IMG/VR virus record: IMGVR_UViG_3300036770_007999
Coordinates: 1-64,000 of that record
Strand: one strand, 5' to 3'
DNA length: 64,000 bases
Source: a virus
Positions 39,140 through 51,100 of the stretch are shown piece by piece. Made by a program: the position numbers and the translations under genes. The notes under the pieces were generated by a model that was given only the letters and a program-made list of their open reading frames with translations, was not told the DNA's origin and did no database searches. The first letter of the stretch is position 1; the number at the start of each line of letters is the position of its first letter.

Positions 39140-42100
39140 TCAAAGTCCGCGTATAAATCTAGCCGCCAGGGTTTCTGTTTCCTGTAGTGGCACACCGTCG
39201 CTGGCAGTATTGATACCGGGCCGGTACCAACTTTCACTACGGCGTACCCTGATACTGACTTGGTATCCTGAGTCTGGTGCTGTGGCAAACACTATGGTCA
39301 CTGGATCACTGCCGGTCACAGTGTAACCCGATGTCTGCAGGATGCCACCAACATAGACCTCTACTGCCTCTACCAGTTCTGTGGAATCTAGATCAGTGAT
39401 CACGATGCTTTCTGCTACAAACAGTGTCTGCGTGCCATCTGCTAGAAAATTGTCAAAAACCACTCTATCCTGATATTCCGCTGGCAACAAATTGCCTAAA
39501 CCGATGTCGTACACGGCCGTACCCGCGGCATGTTCTGCCGCGCCTGTGCCTGCTGTGCCTCGGCGCAGGCCGCTGATGGTGTTGTTCACAGTGTCTCGGT
39601 TGCGATAGGCTATGCGCTCGCCATTGATGGTTATCAATCCAAATATGCCCTGCGGCAGATTGGGTTCACTCAATCGGCTGGCATCCTGCACGTAGATCGT
39701 GTCTCCTTGTGCTGCCAAACTTTGTGCCAGCACTGTGGTGGTGTCTGGTGTGATACGGTATGTGCCTTGAGTACCACGCATGTCTTGGAATATGCGGAAC
39801 GCAAGGGCGTTGGGTACCACACTCTGTGTGAAACTGGTTATGGCCACCACGTCTGCGGGGCCAATCACTGTGCCCAGCAAGATTACCCGGGTTCCTTCTA
39901 CCACGAAGCCTGATCCTTCGAACAGATAGAAACCATTCAAAGTCACTTCAATTCGGCTTGCGTTGACGATGTCACGCCCTGTGTCAAATTCATTGGTCTG
40001 GATCACAGATCCTGTGCCAAAATCAAACGATCCGGGGGTGTCGGACACCGTGGCTTCGTCGTACAGCGTGGTGTCGTAGCCTTCGCTGATCTGGATACCG
40101 GTGGTGGTGGGACCCACAAAAACTTGTGTCAGTATGTTCTGTTCTCGGGTGTCATTGAACGTGGTCACGGTCAGGACGTCGCCAAACAAAGGCAGGATGC
40201 TGCTGCCGGATCGGAACACAAGATTAGTACCAGAGATAAAGTAACCAGCAGCATGGTTGACGGAAATCAAGACTTGTGAGCCTACGTCTGGAAGATCGGT
40301 CAGTGTTATGGTACGATCTGTGCTGCCATCGTCAGGATCCACTTGGTAGTCGACGCCCTGTGTCAAAGGTTCACCGTCTAAGTACACAGATACTTCGTTG
40401 TCTGCTATAAGACTCTGATCGTAGCCACCACGCGTGGGCAAATAGTATTGCAGGCTAGATCCGTCTGCGATATACTCCACACCTTCAGCTGGACGCACCC
40501 GCCGCCCATTGACCTCAACAATGATGTTGACAGGATTGGTACCTTGGAGGCTGTTGTCCAAGGGGAATATCAAGGTGCTGCCGTCACCTATGTCGTTCTG
40601 TTGCACCGGCGCGCTCCAGGATCCCGAACCTGCGCCCAGGGCAGTAACGGCCACATAATCGGTGACAGTGAGCGTTTGACCAAACACGATATTGGTAGCG
40701 AAGTTGCCTGAGGCCGAGAAAGTAAAGTTGTCTGTGGGATCACCGTTGATGAATATGGCAAATTCAGATATGAGGCTGGTCTGTACCGGCACAGTGATGG
40801 TGTTGTTGGGTTGTGTGCCGGTATAGGCCTCGCGGAAGATCTGATTTCCACCGCCCAGACCGTATATCTGTATGGCTATCACATCACCCGCATTGGCACC
40901 TGAGATCACGCGCAGGGTGTGTGCTACCCAATCCACAACATAATCTTGGTCCTCTATCAACTGCACGCCGTTGGTGATGTTGTACACCATGACCATGACC
41001 AACATGTCTACTTGGTCTGCAAAACTTAGATCGGCGTCTGCAGATGTGTATTCATAGTTGATCTGGCCAAGAGCGAATCCATGTCCGTCGCCTAACCAGT
41101 CGCCACCGGGCGTGGTAAACACACGGAAGTCCAGAGTGTCGAATATGGCACCCGGTACCAGTTCTTCAGGCGCATGGCTGGAGTAGGTGTCAACGAAGGC
41201 GCCGCCGGCCACTGTGATGGCATTGGCTGGACCAGTGGTAGGAGGATCACCGTTGTAGGCCGGAGCAGGCAAGGTACCCAGATAGGGATCAGTGAACTCG
41301 CTTTCATAGATCGCATCCAGGATCGCGGGATCGTATGTGGGTTGGCCCTCGGGTCCGATGGAGATGTTATCAAAAGGATTGATGTCGTAGTTGCCCACAT
41401 CAAATCCGGTGTTCTGATTGAAATTGGGACCACTGACCTGCACACCTGGATAGTCTACACCCGATATCAACAAGGCCAGATCCAGTCCAGGTTCGTTCAC
41501 CGTGGGTGCATAAAAGCCCATGGTGCGATCCACACCACTCAGCGTGGCAGCATCTACCAAGGTCCAGTCCTCGGGATCAAAAGTCGCGGTTTCAACTGCT
41601 GTGCTGTCGTCGCTGCTGGCAGACCACACTCGGTCTTGATAGCGTACCTGCGTGCCATTGTCATACTGCACATTGGGCTGCCAATCCACAATGGTGGTCT
41701 GGTATTGATAACGGTCATATCGCAGGGTAGTGGTAAATTCTCTGATCTTTTGGTTGCCCATCACTGCCACGGCCCTGGCACCGGTGCCGTTGCCACCTTC
41801 CAGCGTAATTAACGCTGTGGTCAGATAACCTTCACCAGGAGATACTACGTCTATGGCGATTACCTGTCCTGCGCTGTTGATACGAGCCGTGAGCACAGCA
41901 GGCGTTTCTGCTTCACCGGTGACGATCACCTGTGGCGGTACCGTATAGCCAGATCCCCCGTCTACCACTGCGACAGATTCTATGGTCAGCAGATAGTTCT
42001 GGAACCATTGATTCCATGGCAAGGTCTGCCAGATCGGACTGGTGCTGGGTGTGCTGGATGTAGTGCTCAAGGGATCATCGAGATTGTCGTCGAGCACTGG

Positions 42101-45100
42101 GCTGATAAACAAGTTCTGTGCGGAATCCCAGAAGGCCGGCACATCAAAGTCTGTCACAGTACCATCATACACATCATTGCCCTGATAGATCAGGTTGAAC
42201 TCACGGATCTGAGTATGATAGGGCTTGACTTCCTGGATGTAGTTCAACACGAAATCTTGGTTGTCCTGGCGATATATCTGGAACGGTTGCAGGTTGCGTA
42301 TCACATGATCCACGTCAATCAGGCTGGTCTTTGTGAGCCACAGCGGTGCTACCTGCTCGCTCAGTATGAAGTTGAACATCAGCACTAACAGACGATTGCG
42401 CTCTATGGCAAGATCATCGATGAAGATCTCTTGATTGATGGCCTGAATGATCCTTCGTGTTTCCGTCACGGGTTCTTGATCGAAATACTGCGCATCAAAA
42501 ACTTCCACGTCAAAACCAAACCTACCAATGCTGTAGTCCCAGATCTCCGGTGAGATAGCAATGGTTCCAGATTCTAGGCCTACTCGTGTGTACACACCGT
42601 CTTCAAACACGTAGATCTCGAATTTGCCTTGAGCATTGGCCGTGACCTTGACACTGCTGCCAGGTGCTACCGTGATGGTTTCCAGATCGCTGAAGTTGGC
42701 CACTTCAGCAGCGATCACTGTTAGTGGATCGTAACCAGGAGCATACCAATCAATGTATGACCAGTAGCGCTTGGTGTCATAGTTCTGCACACGCACCAGG
42801 GCCAGTGTGCGGCTGCCGGGGGCGGTACCGGCCTGTACTTCGTAGATGGTCCAGAGGCCATCGTTGGTTGCATCTGATTGCACCAAGTATAGGTAACCAA
42901 CGGGCACCTGTGCCAGATCTTGATAACTCAGTTCCGTATCATTGGCCACGCGTTTGTTCCAGGCACCGCTGCCTGCTGCTGGTTCTGGCTCTTCGCTGTC
43001 CAACAATGGAAAGCGCCTGGTTTCAGCCAAGGGTAAAGTAGCCATCACACGGTTGGCCGCCACCAAATAGTTTTCCAAGGCCAGGAACCTGTTGGCGAAT
43101 AGGCTCTGACGCGGCCGGAACTGGACGCCGTACAGTTCGCTGGGTGGTAGGAATGGATCTGGTACCAGGTTGCCTGCTATATCGACTCCGCAGAAACTGT
43201 CCTGCAGTTTGCGATACAGACTATCGGTAAGGAAGCCGTCGCCGCGTCCTTGCGGTATCAGTTGGTATTCAAGGTGTACAGCATCTTGATTGCGCTGCTG
43301 ATCGTATTCCACGTGCAACACTGTGTCTTCGGCCTGGATATAGGGCAGGCCGTTGTAGATGGCTATGGTGCTGGCATTGATGGGGGCGATGTAGGCGATG
43401 CCGCTGCTGCGCGGTGCTTCGATGTAGCGCGTGATGGTATCTACGCTCAAGGTTTTGCGGGCTGCTCGATCTACTGTGCGAATACCAGTGACCCAGAAGA
43501 AGTAGGTGGTCTGGAATAGACCTTGTGCATCTATGTTGCTGGTCACGCTGTAACTGTTGATGTCGCGCACAGTGCCTGGACCGGTGTACTGCGCAGGCGG
43601 CACTGTGCTGGAGATCCACTGGAACACTTCCACGGTGCTGCCAGGAAACAGTTGTCCCCAGCGCCGGCTGGCATAAACGATGTCATCCTGATTGGGATCG
43701 ATAAATCTGGCGTTGGTGGTGTTCCACCAGATCTGCCCCACCCGTGCCTGCGTCCAGGCATCTCCATAGTTGTTCACAGCACCCACGTTGTAGGCTGCCG
43801 GATCTATGGCGCCGATATAGTCCAGATTCTGACGAACAGCACCCAACACGCGACCCTGCAAGGGATCAAAGAAATCAAAATACTGTTTGCTGGATCCCAG
43901 GAATCGGTCATACATGAACACTGTGTTCAAAAGATCAACATCGACCACAGGAGTCTGCTGCCGGATCGCCTGCCAACTTGGTTCACGTGTGGCGTTCACG
44001 TATTCGATCATGGCTCCATAGTTTGCAGCACTGTCTCCGCTGTCATCACCTGGTGCCCCTACCAGGAGCACGCCGGTGGTATAGTCTATGGCAGAACCAA
44101 ACTGATCCAAGGGCGACAGCGCACTGTCATACAGTTGTTGACCAAACACAAACTGTCCGGGGTTATTCACGCTGGCATTGGCAGCAGGCAAGAAGTCATA
44201 GGTGTAGACCACTCCACTCTGTGTGACCGCATCCAGGAATTCTGTGCTGCGACCATCGAATATGGTAGTGTTGTTGTCAAAGGTACAAGGGTTGAATGCG
44301 CTGCCGTCCGGCGCTCCTACTACCAAGTCCACAGTGCTGTCACTGACAAACACTGTGGTTCCAAAATGGGAGTAGGATTGGGGGACAGGACTCGCGATGG
44401 TCTGCGTGTATACATAGGTTAGAATGCCTAGATCATCAAACACAGTTCCTGTACCAGGCATCACTCGCAGTTTGTTCAAGACTGGTGCAGCATCAAAGTT
44501 AGTCACCGACAGCACCAGTCTAGCCCCTATGATCCTGATCTTGCTGGGTGCCAAGGGTGCAGTGACAAAAGTCACTGTGTTGGTGTCGGGATCGTAGGTG
44601 TAGTTTGCGGGATCTGACTGCAGCACGTTGTCCACATAAACCAAAGTGGTATAGGTGTCTACGGCGGGTGCCGCATACAGTGCACCAGTGGAAAATTCCG
44701 TTGTGATGCCATCGGCATCGTAGTCTAGATCCTGTGTCAAAGACACAGTGACATTGGGGATGGCAGCGTCTCTGATGGCCTGGGCCATCACGGCCGACCA
44801 GTTTGTGGCCTGCCAAAAATCAGTGTCTGTGATGGCTGTGCCCGCGGGTACCGGAACACGAGCACGATACAGGCTTACTCCGCCCAGCAACACATAGTCA
44901 TCCACGGCGTAGGTCAAGGCGCTGTTGTGCGCGGCCACTATGGGCACTACCACGAATCTGTCATTGACACGCAGATAGTCGCCTGGAGACAGCACAGGAT
45001 TTGCCACAGGGCTGGTGGTGATGCCGTACACTCGGCTCTGATTCAGTTGATATTCCACGTGGCCGGCTTCGGGCAGCACGGCACCATCATAGGGTGCGCC

Positions 45101-48100
45101 AATGTAGAGGCTGCAGTCATTGATGCATTGGTCTACTGTGAAGCCATATTGACCACCTTGGAATGGTTCGGCATCTACCAGGGTCTGCACCAGGGAAAAC
45201 TGATTGGTTTCGATCACCAGAGTATCACCCACAGCAATGTCTGTGTCCAGTGTGACTGTGTTGCCGGCGATGCTGAATGTGCCTCCAATGTTGTCCTGTT
45301 CATTGAGCAGGAACTCCCCATTGAGTTTGACATTGATGGGGGCGCCAGGTAACGAAAGGCTCTGTACCGTGGTATAACTTAAAGTAGCCGCATTGGTTAT
45401 CTGGAAAGCCTGCACAGATCGATCGAACACATAGACCTTGCCTTCTTGGGAATCGGAACCAGGGGTGCCGATCAAGACCTGGCGTCCATCGGTAGTGGTG
45501 CTAACACTATGACCAAATCTGGCATCGGCTGCCAGGCCCGGCACAATAATCTCGGCTACTGGTTGCCAATAGTCAGTGGCCCGCACACGGATCTCTGTGC
45601 CCGAGGCCGGTGCTGTCACGAATGTGAGATCCAGTGAACTGCCCTCACCAAAGTCATAGTCATATTTGGGGCGCTGTATCACATTGTCCACATACACGGA
45701 AATGCTGTTGACCGATGTGGCGGAATATATGTTGTCCAAGGGAAAAACCAGGGTGGATCCATCACCGGTAAACGTGGCTGCAGAACGACGCGTAATGGCC
45801 ACAGTCTGTCCTGCAGTGGGTGTAACGAGCAGCACTACCGATGTGGCGTTGACCACGTAGTCCGTATTCAAAGTCTGTAACACATTGCCCACTACCACTG
45901 CCAACTGTGCACTGGTATCCACCACGACATGGTCCACATAGTTGAAACTTGCAGTGGTACCATCGGCCACATACTCCACTGATTGCTGTTGCACATCTAT
46001 GCGTCCATAGGCGTAGACACGGTTGCCTCCGGGAGCACCAATGTACATCCAGCGTTCGTCATTGCTGACAGTAACGCTGTATCCAAATTCGTCTGCGACT
46101 GTGATCTTTTCGTCCTGCGGTATCACCAAGATCTGATGCTTCACAAAGGCGTTAGACGTGGGTGGGTTGAATATCACCAAGGCATAACCATGATTGCTCA
46201 GGCTTTCCGGTGCACCAATCACGGCCCAGGTCTGGTCGCCCATGTCCATGCTAGAGCCAAAGCCTGCAGTGCCGGTGGTCAGCAGTTCGATGATGATGTT
46301 TTCAGAGTAAGCTTGTCCGGCAGTTTTCACATATGAGTAGACCACTCCGCCCGGCAACACACCCGGTGCACCCACCATGGCAGCAAGATTCTGGAAGCCT
46401 TGTGTTACCGCGGTGCCAAATCTGGCATTCTCGATCTGGATTTCTGGTTCGATCACCGTGGCCGGGGCAAAAGGATTGGTTTTTTCCAGCACGGTCCACA
46501 GGTCTTGACCGTTATTGTCCACCCACACTCGCGATCCTGATGACAGTTCACGGCTGTAAGATAGGTTCACCACGTCGCTGGCCTGGGCCACACGTGCGGT
46601 ATCCAGCGAGAATCCTACTCCGGATCCGGTTACTTCGGTCTGGCTGCCTAAGAAAACCAGGTTGATCAAGACTGACTGGAGACCAGGTACAGCGGCCACA
46701 CGATAGGTGCCGTCAATGGTAACATTGAAAAACTTGATAATGAGATAATCATTCACGCGAAGATTGTGTTGCCGCGAGAACTCTACCAATGCTCTGCCAT
46801 CAAGGTTGTCTGACACAGACAGTATACGACCGGGCACTTCACGCACACGATACACGTTCCAATCATGGGGGTTGCTCTTGGCCACCCATATTGTATTGCC
46901 CAGGGCCAAGTCTTGGATTTCTTGGTCAAGGCTGGCAGCAACAGCCACAGGATTTTCCAGATCAAACACTGTGTAATCTACGTCGTCAAGATTCACATAG
47001 CCAGCGGTGGGCAGGCTGTTTTCCGTCACGGGTGTGACTGTGGTAGGCAGCACATCAGGACTGGTAAGTCGTTGGCTGCTTTTCCAGATGTTCTGCAGCA
47101 GCACTGTCTGATCTGCTTCGCTGGATTGATCTGGTTGGATGATCTGGATCAGGCTGGGATCGCTGCGCAACAGGCTCTGATCCAGCAACAGTTCCACATA
47201 GTTGCGATTGGCAGTGGCTCCATAGGTGGCTTTCTGCATGGCCCACAGTTCAAATATGTCATACTGTGCTGTTTCTTTGCCGAGATCTGCAAAACTGAAC
47301 AGTTCTGCGGCCTGGCGTGTACCTTTGGTGCCCAGGAACTGCTGATAGAGATTGACCTGGCTCACATCATCCAAGTTCAAGGCCTGCATGTATTCGCGTG
47401 GTCTGAATCCAATCAAGCCATAACTGAATAGATCTACTTCAGTTTCTAGATTGGCATTGTACACGCTGTAGGCCGTGGCCAATTGATCGCTGGCATTGGC
47501 GGAGTTGGGCAACAGACCTTTCTGTATGTCGTCGTAGTCACTCTTTATCCATTCTGCGTAGTTGAATTCCTGTGAAGGCTGTATGATCCGGCTGGCCGAC
47601 CAGTATTCATTCTTGAACAGCACGATTTCGCCCTTGGCATACACACGATTTGGATCCCATTCTACGATGTTGTCTTCGTTGATCACGAAGCCAGGAGCAT
47701 CCACTGTGCCGTTCCAGTCGCCGGAAATCCAACCTGACACCAGCACACGATTCTGTCTGAGACCGGTAACGGGTTGATAGATCAAGTCAGCGAATGTGCT
47801 GACATTGTCTAGGACCACTAAATGCTCATAGGCTGTGAATCGCAGATTTAGATAATTGATGGTATTGGAACTCAGGCTGGTAGCCCGAAAGGTGTTGTCT
47901 ACACGTTCGATCACGAGATCCGCTGCCGGCAAGGGCTGGCGGTTCTGATTGAGGATGAGATTTTCTGGACGCAGAGTATTGACGCTGTCTACTATGCTGA
48001 GTGGCTGCGTAACAGATACTGAGGTAGCACCTGGGTTGAGATTGATGATGGTGCCAGGTGCCCAGCCTTGACCGCTCCAGTAAAGAAACTCTTGGCACAT

Positions 48101-51100
48101 CTGCAACCAGTTCAGAATGTAACCATTTTCTCTGGTGTCAAAAACAAAACCCTGCCTCTCTAACAACAATCCATAACTGTATAGGAAGTCGCACACACCT
48201 GTTGCTGTCTGGAAGGTATATCCGTAAGGCACCTGCACAACATTATCTGAATGGTCCAGCGCGATGCGCACTGTGGTACCACCGGCTGTGATCGGTATGT
48301 TGTTGCCATTGGGTCGGCTGGCCAAAATCTCAAAATAAGGTCTTGCAGTGCTATAACCATAGACCTGCCAACCCGTATCTGTGGCCTGTACCACTACGCT
48401 GCTGAACACACTCTGATTGAATGGTTGATTCTTGTACAGCAAGATCTGGTAACTTTCATCCGGTAACAGCAGGCTGGTGTTGAGACTGTTGGGGGTAGAA
48501 CGCTCAGTGAAGATCTTGAGATAGCGTTTGTCCGTGAAACCACCCACACGCCAACACAGGCGCATATCAGTATTGGCCAGCGTGGTCTCTAGCAGATCAG
48601 TGCTGTTGGCACCCAACTGTCTATTGTAATCAATGATCCAATCTATGTAACTGGCCCGGCTGACACCATTGCCGTATAGAGGCGCTATCTGTTTGCTGTC
48701 CAGACGATACCTGCCATCCCACACATACTGATCTAGATTTGCATCAAATTTGTAACGATCACGATCCACAAACAGACCAAAGAATTTGGCAGGCTTGGTC
48801 AGAGCCAACAGCCGCATCACAGCAAAAGGCCATGCGGAGGACGACCGCCAAACATTTTCTACTGGACCGTCGTCACCAAAGGTCCAGGATCGGCGGAAAC
48901 TGGTGGTATCATAGTTGCCAGTGGTTACTTCGATGGGCGGCAACAATTCACCTTCAGATCCTGCAGGAATCACACTGAGCAGATCAGGTCTTGCATACTG
49001 TGGCAGGATGTATTCACCGGCGGGATCTCGCACCAGGCCTTGGGCAAGATCTTCCCATAGCACCAAGTTGCCCGATGTATAAGGAGCCGGGCCATAGTAA
49101 TCCGACCACCATGCAGGTTCTTGGCTGAATCCCAACATCTCCCAGGGTTGGGTATTTGGTGCTGTAGTATCATAGAAAAAGTTATAGATACCTCGCCATG
49201 CACCCAACAAGGGCTGACGGTTCAATTTGTTAGCACTCTGGCTGTAATTCCAAGTGAATCCATCTTGTGCGAGATAGGTCTGGCTGGTGTAATCCAACTT
49301 GTTCCAGCCCACCCAACTCAGGAAGTCCGGCGCCAGGATTTCTGTGATTTCTGCCAAGGTATAATCGGTGGTGCGGAACTGTCCTGGAATCACCTCTGCC
49401 TCGCTCAGTGGTATCTCGCTCACGATCTTGATGTTGTTGAAGATCCTGGTCTCAAATTCCAACAGGACATCATCGCGATAATCTCCGAAGGCCACGGTGA
49501 TGGAGCCGTCATGTCCTCGGATCACCAGGGTGGGTTCAAGATAGGTAGTGTCAAGGTACATCTCGGGACGATAAGCAGGATACAGACCCATCTTGCTGGG
49601 TGTGTTGGGCACGAAACTGCCGTAGGTAGCAGAGAACTCGCGGATCTCGATCTGATCACCCACGGCCAATGGCACAGATATATCTATGGTGGCGCTGTCT
49701 ATGCCGACCGTGTATTCGTATCCGCGCACCAGGATGCGACCATTGAGATACACGTTCATGCCTTTGTAATTGCTGCTGGTATAATCGTAGGTTTGTACTG
49801 TATCAAACACTGATGTGCTGATAGGACTGTACACATACACTGTGCTGGTGTAATTTTCTCCAGACGGCATCATGTCTGACCAATAGAATGGGCTTACATT
49901 ATTGCGTCCCAGACCCATCTGGATTATGACATCATCCAAGACCTGGGTAGGTGTGGAGTTGATGAAATCGCCCTGTGCTGCCAGATTCATCATGCGTGCT
50001 TTGAATTTCTGATATTCACGACTGTTGAATTCTATGGCAGCCACTACTTCAAACTGTGGTTGGCGCAGGAAGGTACCGGCCAAGCTCAAGGGCGCGCTGT
50101 GCTGCACGATGTTGTCGCCATAGATCAGGATGTTTCCTAGATCTCTGGTGTTGTTGGCACCGTCAATGGGGCCCTGGATGTTGCGCAGATTCTGCCCGAT
50201 ACTCTGGTAATGATTGCGTATGCTGCCTAGAGTAAATGCGGCAGCATCTTGGTTGATGGCATTGTTTTCGAGGTTTAACGGCACCTGATAGAAGGCAACT
50301 GCGCTGGCCCGATTGCTGATGGCCTGCACTTCAATAATGGTGCCTACGGCCGGTGGTGATGATAGGTCGATCACAGTGCTCTGCCCCACAATGCTGTAGG
50401 CATAATCCGTGGGATCGATGAATTCGGTACCCAGGAAAATCTGCAGAGGAGCAAACACTGAGGTTTCGTCAATGGGCACATCCAGCACCAGAGGTTCATC
50501 ATCCCAGACAAAACGGAACACCTGGCGGCTGCGATTTTGTTGCGCAGCGGGCTGCCAACCTATGAGATCCGAGAAGGTCACACGATCGATGTATTGACGC
50601 ACAAATCCTGTGCTTACAGGTTCTGTAACGCTGACCGCATCTCTCACATACAGGAATGTGTCTGTGTAGAGATAGTTGTCAAACAGGATGTCGCCTACGT
50701 TGTTGAAGTTTAAGAAACGCAGAGCAAAGCCCAGGACCTGATCGGTGATCTGTGTCTCGCCCACGGCATATCCAAACAGCCGGCTGCCTGCAAAGGTAGT
50801 GCTGGGATAAACAGCACTGTCGCCCAGGCTGTGACCTTGCGAATCATAAACATCGAACAAGGGAGTCTGGTTCACAGATGTCTTCTGTTGCGATGGTATC
50901 CAGTTCACACCATCAAACCAAAAACTGAGACCTTGTTGGGTGTTGCCGCTGAGACATACCACAGTCTGATTGATCAGAGCCTGTCCCAGGGGTGCTTCAG
51001 TGAGATTGATGATAGGAATAGAATTAGGATCACCGTCGGGATCGATAAACTCTACCTGGTAAATTTTGTTACGCACATCTGGATCTATATCAGCCGCAAA

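Noticed and set aside
41174-44422. Long plus-strand frames inside the giant gene
   Set aside because: They lie antisense to a continuous 4697-codon frame with recognised repeats. They share no homology-like motifs and have no binding sites.
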